Source: Monarcha castaneiventris obscurior (taxonomy: Eukaryota > Chordata > Aves > Passeriformes > Monarchidae). From it: DNA of 64,000 bases. The stretch spans positions 18,039,001 to 18,103,000 of the forward strand of contig JAMPIT010000434.1 of NCBI GenBank assembly GCA_026261815.1, given 5' to 3'. Positions 29,578 to 40,185 of the stretch are shown one piece after another. The position numbers and the translations under genes are program-made. Each line of letters begins with the position of its first letter. Positions within the stretch are counted from its first letter, which is position 1. Below the pieces are notes generated by a model that was not told where the DNA came from, ran no database searches, and worked only from the letters and a program-made list of their open reading frames with translations.

Positions 29578-29597
29578 ACTACAACTCCCGGCGTGCC
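29578..29597 (+). promoter_or_regulatory. ZNF143 / THAP11-HCFC1-type promoter motif
   Basis: The sequence begins ACTACAACTCCCGGCG and continues into GTGCC. It closely follows the long composite motif ACTACAnnTCCCAG-nn-TGC known from ZNF143 and THAP11 promoter sites. It lies about 30 bases upstream of the TTTAAAA box and about 60 upstream of the expected start, the usual position for this motif. Confidence 0.65.
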
Positions 29598-29610
29598 CTG
29601 CGCGCGGCCC

Positions 29611-29618
29611 TTTAAAAA
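29611..29618 (+). promoter_or_regulatory. TATA-like box (TTTAAAAA)
   Basis: This is the only A/T-rich word in the core of the island. It would place the rightward transcription start near 29,638-29,645, consistent with the candidate exon 1 and its donor. Confidence 0.45.
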
Positions 29619-29639
29619 CGCGCGTCAGGACGCGCGCGC

Positions 29640-29972
29640 CACTTGAGAAAGTGTGTGCTTCCGCCTGAGGCGGTGAAGTAGTCCCCGTGAGCGGTTTGAG
29701 CTCCAGCCCCGCGCTGCGCCGCTGAGGGGGTGGGACGGCGGCCGCTGGTCCGGGAGTGCTCTCGGCTCGGCTGGGCCTTCTCCCGAGGGGTTCCTGTGGG
29801 GTGGGCGAGAGGGCCGCGCTGAGGCGGGAGCGGAGGGATCCGAGCAGGCGGGGCTCTGTGGTGGCCGTGCGCGTGCGGGCGGCGCGGCGGCTGCGCGGGC
29901 TGAGGGGACGCGGCTGAGGGGACGCGGCCACCCCCGGCGACCCCGGCCCTGCGCGGGAGCCGCCGCCGGCAG
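29640..29972 (+). other. HMG20A: Candidate noncoding exon 1 of HMG20A (5' UTR)
   Basis: The exon would begin about 25 bases right of the TTTAAAAA box. It ends at GGCAG before the donor GTCAGT at 29973. It contains no ATG, so no upstream start codon would precede the main start. A perfect 14-bp tandem duplication (GGCTGAGGGGACGC) lies at 29898-29925. A second usable donor, GTGAGG at 30100, would lengthen the exon and add an ATG in good context at 29983. The 5' end is approximate. Further noncoding exons could exist in the 20-kb intron that follows. Confidence 0.55.
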
Positions 29973-30396
29973 GTCAGTAGGGATGGCCGCGGGCCCTCCG
30001 CCCCTCCTCGACCGCGGTGGGCAAGGAGTCGGCGGGCGGCTGTGGGTGCTGTGGCCCACCCGTGAGGGGGGCTGGGGGAGCCGCCGGAGCTCACGGGGGG
30101 TGAGGGGGAAGAACCGATTGAGGGTCTAAGTGCTTGGCTTTCGATGTTCTCCATTATACATCTTTCCACGGTTCCCCCAAACGATGATGTTTCATGGCGT
30201 CTTAGTTCTATTTATTTGTTCTTTCTTTACGTCCACTTAATGTTCCCTTGTCAGGCAGGTGATTTTCCATGGCGTGGTTTTCTGATATCTCTGTCCACGT
30301 TTCCACATTCAGTTGCCTGTTCCTGGGGATCTAAAGTCTCTTTTTCCCAGGTGGCAGAAAAAAAGCCCCGGCCCTGGGGTTGAAAACACCGGGGCC

Positions 30397-30402
30397 ACGT
30401 GC
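30397..30402. promoter_or_regulatory. Canonical E-box CACGTG
   Basis: A palindromic E-box in a GC-rich patch just beyond the CpG island, at the start of intron 1. It could bind USF, MYC/MAX or TFE-type factors. This is a motif match only. Confidence 0.3.
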
Positions 30403-32734
30403 CTTGCGAGGCGCCATTCATTCCAATCCTCTGGAAAACCAGCGCTAGAGTGGAAAGGAAGAAGGGCAGGGCAAATATAAATAAAAGAGCTTCTGCTCTC
30501 TAGGGGAGTGGTCTCCAGCTTTTTTGGCTGCTCATTCCTGTCAATAAAGAACACTTTTTATGATGCACCTCTCATATATGTAAATTTATTGATTTGTCAG
30601 TTTATGCAGGTACTGGTGTACCGATATATATAAAGCGTACTCAGACATAGAAATTGAGAAGGGATAAGACAAAAATGAATTAGATAATATTTTAAAATGT
30701 TCTTTCTTAAAGCTACAAAAAATGGTTTTTCCACTCCTCAGTGAATTGCCTTGCATGCAACCCCCTTGAGAGACCACTTTTATAGCACGTGTGTTAGTCT
30801 AAAGTGATCATTCTTAACTTTTAAAGAATATAAATATAAACAGCTGATGAAAACAATTTATTTTTTATCGTTTTTGTTTGGTTGTTTTTTGTTGTTGGTT
30901 TTTTTTTTTTTCAATCCTGGCCATATGTGTAGGGGCACAACCTGTTTGAAGATAGTGAAATGCTGGTTGTTTTATCTTCTCTTGGTTTTTCTCACACCTA
31001 GGCATACGATATCTACAGGCAGGTATCATGTGCCTGTTAGAAGAGATATTCAGTATTTCTGGAACTATATCACTTGGTGGCAAATACTGCAACTTCAGAG
31101 TTTGGAAAATTGAAGGAAAGTGACAATTTGTTTTGTCCGGTCCTGTCTTTAGACATCTGGCACATCTTGAAATAGAAGTTGAGAAGTTTGGCTTAGAAAT
31201 GGTGTCTAAAGCAGAGTGTTTGGGTTAGCCTTTAAAATCCTAAATTAGCTTTTGTATAGGATCCCAGCAGTTTTCAAAACAGAGAAATGGGAGATTGTGT
31301 GGTCTGACCACACTGTCTTGGTTATGAATGAAATGTTTCTTCCTTTCGTTGCCCACGGTGTGGCACATAGAGGGTGAGGTGACTGGTGCACCTTTTATTG
31401 CTCACAAAAGGGAGAAGAGAATCATGTTTTAGTGATGCTTCTGTAGTACCTGAGGGTTGGGTGCAGCTCCTGTGTGCACCTGACTGGTGGAAGGTGACTA
31501 TAATAATTTCTGGTACTTTGTGATAAAGTGACCACGAGGAGAGAGATTCTTACTGTGTTCCACCTTCTGCTCTTGCAGGGTGCTTCCCTGGCCAAGCTCA
31601 GGCTTCCTGTGTCTGATGGCCAGGACTGCCCCCAGAGCTGAGGAGAGGTGCTGATTTCCCTGGTGCTGCTGAATGCGAGCACTGACTGTGAGCTGTGGTT
31701 TTGCTTGTATCACATGGCTGTGTTACTGTAACTGTCAGAGCGCAGGAGTGGAGAAAACTGTACACTGACGTGTTGGGGTTAACTTTGTAGTCTTTGTTAG
31801 TGTGTCTGTTCCCAATGTGTGTAAATGAAGGGTCACTCAGTATCCAGGTGTTCCCAATTAGCAGGGTGTATCTCCTCACCTGCCAAAGCTGGCTCAGCCT
31901 TCCATGCTAATTGCTTCTCCTTGATTAAATAAGAAGTGTTTTAGGACCAGTTCTTGAATGAGATTTTCCTCAAGCTTACAGGCTCATACAAGTTTCTGAA
32001 TTCTTGCTGTACTTCCTGCCCTCTCCATGCTGTGGTTGAAAAATTTAAGTATTCCTGCTCACCATGGCTGCAGTGGACACAGAGCTGTGCTCGTTTTTTA
32101 AGTGTTGTGGAATGTGCTGTGAGAAACTGTTAGAGCACGGGTGAAGAGGCTGCACTTAAAATAATGGAGATACTCCTGACAGTGATTTGTGGGAGAGGTG
32201 AGTAACTCAAGGGAACGTGCTTTTACAATTCTGAGGACAGTAGGTGAATACAGAAGGGTTGTCTTTTTTCTTTTTTCCAGTTGTTCATATACATTTAATA
32301 ACATGCTGTTTCAGTCTATGATCTGATTGGCTTGGGAGTCCCAAAACGAGGTTGCTTTCTGCATTCCTTCTAGGTTTTTTATTTTTTTACTTCTGTGATT
32401 TCCCTTAGAAAGAGAGGGGGAATGTTTCTTATGTTCATGGGAGCTGTTAAACTTTTGCTGTTTTTAAGACAAGAAGAGTGATCGATAAAAACACTTCAAC
32501 ACTTCACAAATAAGAGTATTTGTTTCCAGAAACCGCTGGTTTTTTCGGGGGGTTAGTTTATGAAAGCTGCTAAGGCTAGCTGATGGCTGTTTGAAATACA
32601 CAGTCAAGTGGTAGCTAAAGCTTTATTGATGCAGGTGAGGTTCCATTGGCAGGATCTGCAGTGGTGCTGTCTGACTCCAGGAGTGGCTTCTTGCTGTCCA
32701 GTGGCATCAGCAGCACTTGGCTCTGATGTTAGTT

Positions 32735-32805
32735 TTTACTGGGAGTTGGACTCCATGGTCCTTGTGGGTCCCTACCAAACCAGCATATCCTGTGATTCTG
32801 TGGTG
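32735..32805 (+). mobile_element. Decayed CR1 LINE 3' end
   Basis: The text runs GAGTTGGACTCCATGGTCC, then a GGGTCCCTACCAA-type block, then TGTGATTCTGTG. This follows the well-known 3' end of CR1 elements (GGTTGGACTAGATGACC, then GGTCCCTTCCAACC, then ATTCTATGATTCTGTG). The element is strongly 5'-truncated, and related sequence may extend left to about 32,630. Confidence 0.65.
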
Positions 32806-35800
32806 CAAAGCTGTAGTCTGATACTGGACCTTGCATTCTGAGGGCAAAACAGCCGGATCTGAGTTTGTCCATGCACTGCCAGTGGGACAAGTCGGGTGAT
32901 AAGCATTTTATTGCCAGACTAGTCTGTTTTAATCTCTTGCATAATGGGATTGTTGGGATATATATGTTAAAGCTTTTTGTATGCGCGTTAATCCCACAGA
33001 GGGTTAATTCTTATTAAAGGAATAACTTGCATTGTTCATAGCTGTTAGGGGCAAAGCTGAGACTGACATTTGGTTTCTGAAGGTCTACTTGATATCAGTT
33101 TGACAAGGACAGCTTTTGAATTGCAGCTACAGCTACTTTTGAGTGTGTTTATTTGGAGAAGTCTTCATTCTGTGTTACAGGGAGACAAAATCACTTACTG
33201 TGGAATACCTGGATTTCTTCCAAGTTCTGAATTTATTAGGAAATCTTCCTTGTTCCTTGACCTTGCTTTTGCAAGTTCTGATGTACTTGGGAAAAAACCT
33301 GTCTTTCTGAAACATTAGGCACATTATTGGCTAGAGCGTTTTAATAGTAAATATGTTAAAAGGGAGCTATGCTGTGTTGTCTTCAAAGAAGGCTTATTAA
33401 CAATTTTAATCCTAGAAACAAATAATCCTGCACTGTTTTGCAGGAGACTGTGGCAAGAGCTGGCTTTGGCTGATTGATTTCAGTCTTTTGGACCGGACAT
33501 CTTACATACAGTGATTGCAAAATAAACCTTACATTACACTGTTTCTGAAATTCTTATGACTTGGATTGTTTATACTGTTTCTTCCTGTAAAAGGGAATGT
33601 AAATCTAAGGCATTGGAACGTGCCTTTTGTGCTGGGATAAGTAGTGAGGTGAGCAGTGGACACCCTTAGCCTGCAGTTCAGGATACTGTGATAGCATGAA
33701 AATGGCAAAGGGTGTTTTAGTCACAAGACTGGCATAAAGCTTTGTTCTGGCAATAAAAGTGTGTGAAGTGCATAAGAGAATGAGGGTAGTCAAAGTGTTG
33801 GTTATTAGTTGACTTCAAGAGGCTTAAGGCTGACAGGATTTATTTCTAGATCCTTTTTCCATTTTTTTCTTCTACTAACAAGTGCAAAACACAGAGGATT
33901 TCTCGGCAATGTAGTGAATTACCAGGGGAGAAGTCTGCTTTTGTTTTATTATTGTGTTCAAATATGAGAAGATGATAAATTCATAGCTTTAATTATATGG
34001 TGGCGTCTGAGGGATTGTTTGCAGCCAAAAGAAATTCAACAAACTGTCTTCAACTGCCCTTCAAAGTGTCATCTATGGAACTTGCTAGGCTTTGTTTGGA
34101 GGGGTTCTCAGTCTTAACCAAATGGTGGTTAAAGCAGATCTGCCTTAGCTGTGTCTGTTCTGTACTTCCTTTTATTCAGGTAAGTGGTATGGCATGAATT
34201 AGTGGTGGTTTTGTAAACTTCTGTGTTTGTTACTTAAGAACTAAACTATTTGTTCCTCTTGGAGTTCCCTTGGCTATTTTGAAGCCTTGGACATAAGTTG
34301 GTGTGTTGTTTCTTAACTTTGGGGTATTTGCTGAAATCTAGTAATTGACAAAACGTTTAGTAATGGAAGTGAAGGATATTTTGGAAGAATAGACTTCATC
34401 ATTTGTATAAGAATAGGTGAAGTAATCTCAGGCTTATGTCCGGGCCATAATTGTATGTTCATCAAAGGCTGAATTTCTGATGTAATGGAGTTAGTGTCCC
34501 ATACCAGTATTGAGGATATGCTGTGCCTAACAATATATAGAAAGTGTCAGTCTCCACGGCTGGAAAAGCAATGGAGAGAGAGCTGTGGCAAAACAAGTTC
34601 TGGTAATAGTATGAGACCATACAGGAGAGAAAACAGATCAACACTGAGTGAAGTACTAGAGGCAGTAAACTGTGAATCTTCTTTCACACTTGGAAATCTG
34701 GAGTTTGCTAACATAGCATTTCTGCCAGGAAAACTGGGGAGCGAGGGGGGTGTTCCCAGTGCAGGATAATGGCACACAGAGGTAAGAGAAGAAAGCCTGG
34801 AGTACAGTTTAGCTCTAAGGGTGTTGTTTTCTTACTTGCATTCTAAAGATTTTCCCTGGGTATGGTGCTGCTCTTGTGTCCCAGTTTTCCCCTGCTTACT
34901 TTAAGAATGGTCTGCCTTGTTTGCATTTACACTTATCCAGGACATTGACAAAGACATCTTCTGATACCTAAAGGATAAAAAAAGTAATATTTCCTGAAGA
35001 AGGATGTTCTGTTTAAAGCTACCATCTCTTCAAATATGCAAGCATCTTGTTGGAATATGTCAAGAATCACAAATTCTGTGGGATTTCTAGAGCAGATGAG
35101 CAAGTCTGCAGAGTCTCCAAAAGACCTGAAATATAGGCATATTGGAATGCATTTTTTTCCAGCCCTGACATCCAGTCAGTAACTATCCTAGGTACCCTTT
35201 GGAGCAGAGTGCTGGCTCAGGGTGCGTTTACTGCAATATGTTTTAGCTGCTATTGCACATGACTCATGCTGCTGCTGAAATGAAATCGAGATAACCAGTA
35301 TTTGACTAAATCCTCACTGTTTCAATATGTGGGAAACATGACAGAATAGACTTCAGCTACTCTTTGCTGAGTTTAAGATAAGAAATTGCTGCAATTAATG
35401 TAAGATATGACAAGCCAGTGTAATAAATCATATGAAGAAATGAATCAGAATTGTAGAATTGAAGTTCTTTTTCCAGACTTATGGGGAAGAATCTCATCTT
35501 TCATCAGGAGAATAAATGTTTAGCTTGAGATTGGAAAGGGGGAAAAAAAAGTCATATCAGCTTATGATATAATCCTAATTTTTTTCTGGTAATCGTGTTT
35601 TGTCCCACTTAAGACTATTTTGGGGCCCTCTGTTACTGGAATAGCTTCAAATGTTCTTCATTTCTGGCAGCAGTAGAATTTTAGGGAGAGTTGAATCACA
35701 GCCTATGGAGTTACAGCAATGTACATCACTAACTCCTGGCTGTGTTACTTACATCTTTTTTTCTTCTGCCAGCTGCTTGTTGGATCCTTTGCTGAGCCAT

Positions 35801-38800
35801 TTCACCCTTTCATTTGGCATAAACTAATTTGATAAATGAACTAAATGCTCTTCTGTTTCTTCAGCATGCTGAAACACCATGTGATTTGTCCAGGGAACAG
35901 GTGCCAGGCTGAAAGATGATGCTCTAGGAGTCGTTGGGAGCTCAACAGGCTTAGGCTGCAATGAAACTGTAGCCTTAGGCAGTGGACAGCTGTTGTCTGC
36001 ACCTTCCAGTACCTGGCTTGTCTTCATGCAGGCAGAGGACCTTTCTGGATGCTTCTCTTGATACCTTGTGAAAACTACAGCCCACTGCTGGCAGAATGAA
36101 TCCAAAAAGTTATCTTGGGTGATTGGAGGTGGCTCTTAAAGCTTGATATGACTTTACCACGCATGGCAGTGGGAGTTTCCATGCACATTCTTTTTTAATA
36201 AGCTCTTGTATTTCTCTGAGCCCTTCCTTTCAGCTATGTCTAGTTGAAGATACCTAGCCTCCTCACTTTCCCAGGATTCTCCCAAAGGGAAATGTTAGGG
36301 AGTTAAGTAGCTCTAGAAAATGTCCAGTAAGCTGTGAGGATTGCTGTAACCAGCTGAGAAAGGAGGAGAGAGCAAGACCTTCCCCTCTTAGGAGCTTTGT
36401 GAGCTATCCTTAAATCTAGGTTGTATCAAAATATTCAAAGCTTGAGCATTAGAGAAATACAATTTTCAGGCCTCTTCCAACTTATGCAACCAGTATTTTG
36501 CCAGTTTCCCATTCTGTATCAGTTGACAGCAGTGTATAAATCACTGTGTGACATCACCAGGGTTCTGTAAATGTTCACTAACACGCTACATTTACTTGAA
36601 ATGTGGAAGCACAAATATTTTTTCTTAAAGCTCCGAGTATAGGAAAAAGAAAATGCGAGAAAAGCTTCTGAATCATATTAGTTTGATCCCTGCTTTTTAA
36701 ATGTCAATTTCAAGTAACAAATAGTGCATGATTCATACTGCTTGCTGAAATTTGATGGTTTTGAACAAAATGCCATCAATTTAAAACTTCTTGGTTATTT
36801 GTGGAGAGCTAATGTGACAAGTGCTTTTTCAGTAGTTGTGGTTGACTAACCTGGTTCAGCTTTTTGTTTTTAAAGAATGTACTCAAGCAAACCAGACTCG
36901 ATATTTGGTCACATTAAAACTAGTATAGCTCAGGACGGGTGTAGGCTGGGAAAGCCTCCTTGGGAGCATTGACATGAAGAGGTGTTGGAGGTGACTGGAT
37001 AATCCAGCTTGGGAACATTAGCATTTAGTGAAGCTTGAGCAGCTAAGCCTTAGGTATAAATAAGAGTACAGAGGAATCTTAACAGGCAAGGTATAACACA
37101 TGTCTTGTGCAGCTGGCACTGGCACTGCTGCAGCTGCTTTGGAATTCAGAAAGGGTTGCTAGCACACTGGAAAAAGGATCAGTTTGAACATGAGTTTAAG
37201 GCATATTTTCACTCCTAAAAATAAATGCAGGTGCAGCTTTGTTTAACTTCTTGAAAAGATACATTTATCAAATAACAACTTAATCAGAGTTTTTTGATAC
37301 AGGCTCTTATCTTACAGGGTCTAACCTGTGAAATAATAACAAACTTTACGTGACTGCTGCAGTAAGAAGTTGTACAAATTTACTGTGTGCTTAAATGCCG
37401 TGTGGGACAGCTGCTGCAGTGATGCTTCTTACTGTCAGGCTTTAAAACAAGACTGGATAATCATGATGTAGGTTTGAACTCTGTGTTTCTGTTTTTTAGT
37501 GGAGGGTAGTGCCTGGTGGTAAATGGGTCACAGTGATCACAGTTATCCCCTCTAGCCTGTGCCTGTACTGCAGCTTTTTTATAAGGAAATAACCTTTTTT
37601 TAGTTCTAGCCCAGGAAATTTTTGGAAAGTACAAAAACTTTGCAGATATTTGTATTAGACTAACCCGAGTTGTCTTTGTCTTGACATCAGATTTGATTGC
37701 TCTTCTGTTTACATTTGGATATAAAAAGCTATAGAATTATTAACTGCATATTAAACTTAGACTGTGAGACTTTATGTGAATTGTTTTGAACGTGCAGTGA
37801 TGTGAAAATTGTCCAAATATCACAGATACTTTTCTTACTTGAGAAATCTTTTCTGTTGATGTTGTTTTAACCTTAAAAAACTTAAAGTTCATTGCACGTA
37901 TGAAAAAATGTGAACTCTGTTACAGATGACTTACTTGCATTTTCTCTATAGAAATACACTTTACATGTCTGGAATTTTTTAGGCAAGTTATTTATATAAT
38001 TTTATTGCTGCTTGTAAAAACATACATTCTGTCCCAAAGTCATTTCCACCAAGCATTTCTCAAGGGAATTACAGAACAGACATTTATCAGGAGGGGTTTG
38101 CAAGGCACACAGAAAATAACCGATCACAAGGTACTTTTCAGCATGTTCCTTGAGTGTTTGTTCTCACGTTGCTGTTACATGGAAAAGTATTGATATTCAA
38201 ATAACCACACACAAAAGATTTGCATTTTTATAGTGAGGAAGAGTGGGAAGACAGATCTCAAATGCATAGTAAAGGCTGGAAACTTTTTAAAAAATATTAG
38301 CTTCAGCTTTTGCCGTAGTGCCTTTAATTTACAGATGTCTGGGAATTACATTAGAAAAGTGTTTTTTCTTTATTGATGCACAATTCCTTATTCTCTAGTC
38401 TGAGGTCAGTAATGTTTGTCAGCTAAGTGTCTATAATTGACTTTTTATGGAGACATTTGAGTATTGCTATATAAATGTAGGGACCTACTGGTCTCTAACT
38501 GATATATGGTTGGATTTTTTCCTTCCAGCATGTGTGAATGTAGATCAGTGACTGATCAGTAGAAGATTCTGGGCAAGTGGTGAGTCAGGATTGTGGTAAT
38601 GCAGCAATATATTCCCAGAAAGTTAACCTGGAAAAGGTCTGTCATGTAGATAAATTTTACTCAAATCAGTTGTCAGTCTGGAATAAGAAATGCGTCTGTC
38701 ATATTTGCAGTTTTGAGACTTGAGTGTCTTGGTAGCATCTCAGTTCTGTGTGTGTATTTGTATACCATTGTAATTAAAAATACAGAAATTTGAGCAGTTG

Positions 38801-39880
38801 GAGGTTTTGCAGATCAGATAAAGGAGTTTCCTGGCATTTGCTGTGACTTGCTACTGCTAAATAATTTAGTGTTTAAAAGGTAAATGAAATGCAAAGAAGC
38901 ATGAGAGCATCAGCAGACCCAGACAAGTAATTAGAATGGCAGTTTATTGAAAGAATACAGAAGTGTCAAATCAGTGTAATAGTTGACAAATCAGTTGCTT
39001 TTTGGATGTTGAACACAGATGGGGGGTTGCAACTGTGTTAAGTACTGCAGTGGTTACTCAGGTAGGGCTTGAGTATCACTGCAAAGGTGGTTTCATGCTG
39101 CTGGTGGCAGGAGTGTTAGCTGGTGATTCATAATCCAGCTTTGGCACAGAATGTCTCCTCAATTTTTCATATAGTGCTGACTATTTCTTTTAAGATTTAA
39201 AGCCCTTTTGTCATGCAAATAACAGTATATCCTCTGTCAGGCTAAAAATGAGAACTTCTGCTCCTAAGTGATGAAGGGCTTGATGTTACAGTATCTTCTT
39301 GGTCCCTCAGTCATCTGTCCCTATAATCTTGTGAAAATGTGTGCAGTTCATTTTGGCATGCCTTGAAGGACAGAAGGCATTGAACAAGTGGACTAGTTAG
39401 TGGAGTGGCAAACACAGCAGCCCTGAGCTAAGCTCTCCATTTGAAGAAAAGAAAAGGAACCTGCTTAAAGCTGCTACTGAATTAAACTTACTTGAAATTG
39501 CTGGAAGTTGGGTTCTGTGAAGTGAGCCTAACACAGAACTCCTCTTGGAAATGGCAGCTTGTAATTTTTTTTTTTACAGTTTGTTGAAGTGGTGTGAGTT
39601 GGGGTAAACACTGCTTATTGTACTCAGAGTTGAGAGTAAATCTGAGAGTAAATTCGAAGGGTGAGGGGATCTTTGATTAGGGGCAGTGTTGGAAGTCCAG
39701 CTCTAGCTTCACTAATGGGAGAGAAGATCCTGGATTGCTTGCTAAGGTTGTTCTTGATGTATTTTCTGGTTAATAGATGAATACAGGGAAAACTTGCTCT
39801 CTGTTCCAGTGTCCTTTTACTCTCCTGTCCCTCCAGCTTTGTCAGGACTGGGGGAGGTGTTGTCTGATGCACCTCTGTTC

Positions 39881-39948
39881 CTGTGGCCATTGTAAGGGAA
39901 ATGTCTTGTCTGTCCTGTGGCCATTGTAAGGGATTTGTCTTGTCTTCC
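39881..39948. repeat. 34-bp unit in two near-identical tandem copies
   Basis: The unit begins CTGTGGCCATTGTAAGGG and repeats with a 34-bp period, with only a few mismatches between copies. It lies in HMG20A intron 1 just left of a CR1 tail. Open frames crossing it on the - strand are not recognisable proteins. Confidence 0.85.
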
Positions 39949-40084
39949 ATCTATCACTGTCTGTGTCCTGAGAATAAGCAGTTTAGCTCTTGGTAGCCTT
40001 CCTGTCAAAAAACCAAAGCAGCTGAGGGCATTTGATGATTTAAATCTGTGTCGATCAGGATTTGAGCCAGACACTGTAACATGG

Positions 40085-40185
40085 TGTCTGCCATAAAGAT
40101 GACCTTCACCTTGATTTTGAGTAGGTGTTGGGATTAAATGACCTCTAGAAGTCACTTCTAGCCTAAACTTGGAATCATTAAATGT
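40085..40185 (+). mobile_element. Decayed CR1 LINE 3' end
   Basis: The segment has TTGGGATTAAATGACCTCTAG, then a GTCACTTCTAGCCTAAACTT block, then GGAATCATT, matching the CR1 3' terminal consensus closely. The 5' limit is uncertain. The insertion is sense relative to HMG20A. Confidence 0.7.

Larger units (their letters stand above)
28845..30110. promoter_or_regulatory. CpG island with bidirectional promoter (HMG20A rightward; PEAK1 expected leftward)
   Basis: CpG dinucleotides are dense and G+C is very high over about 1.27 kb, in sharp contrast with AT-rich flanks. Within it lie GC boxes (29475-29493), an inverted CCAAT box (29494-29498), a CTCF/KLF-like site (29507-29522), a ZNF143-type motif (29578-29597) and a TTTAAAA box (29611-29618). 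Good splice donors point outward on both strands: leftward with last exonic base 29265, rightward with last exonic base 29972. C-runs dominate the + strand on the left part and G-rich sequence on the right part, consistent with divergent transcription from the middle. Open frames here, including one of 370 codons, are artefacts of the lack of A/T-rich stop codons. Confidence 0.85.

Noticed and set aside
28819..30169. Very long overlapping open frames on both strands (up to 370 codons)
   Set aside because: They lie in the CpG island, where stop codons are rare. The translations are Pro/Arg/Gly/Ala-rich with no domain, and several frames are open at once on both strands.
35824..36105. 93-codon open frame on the - strand in HMG20A intron 1
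   Set aside because: Its composition looks somewhat protein-like, but I recognise no family. It is antisense to HMG20A and has no splice context.
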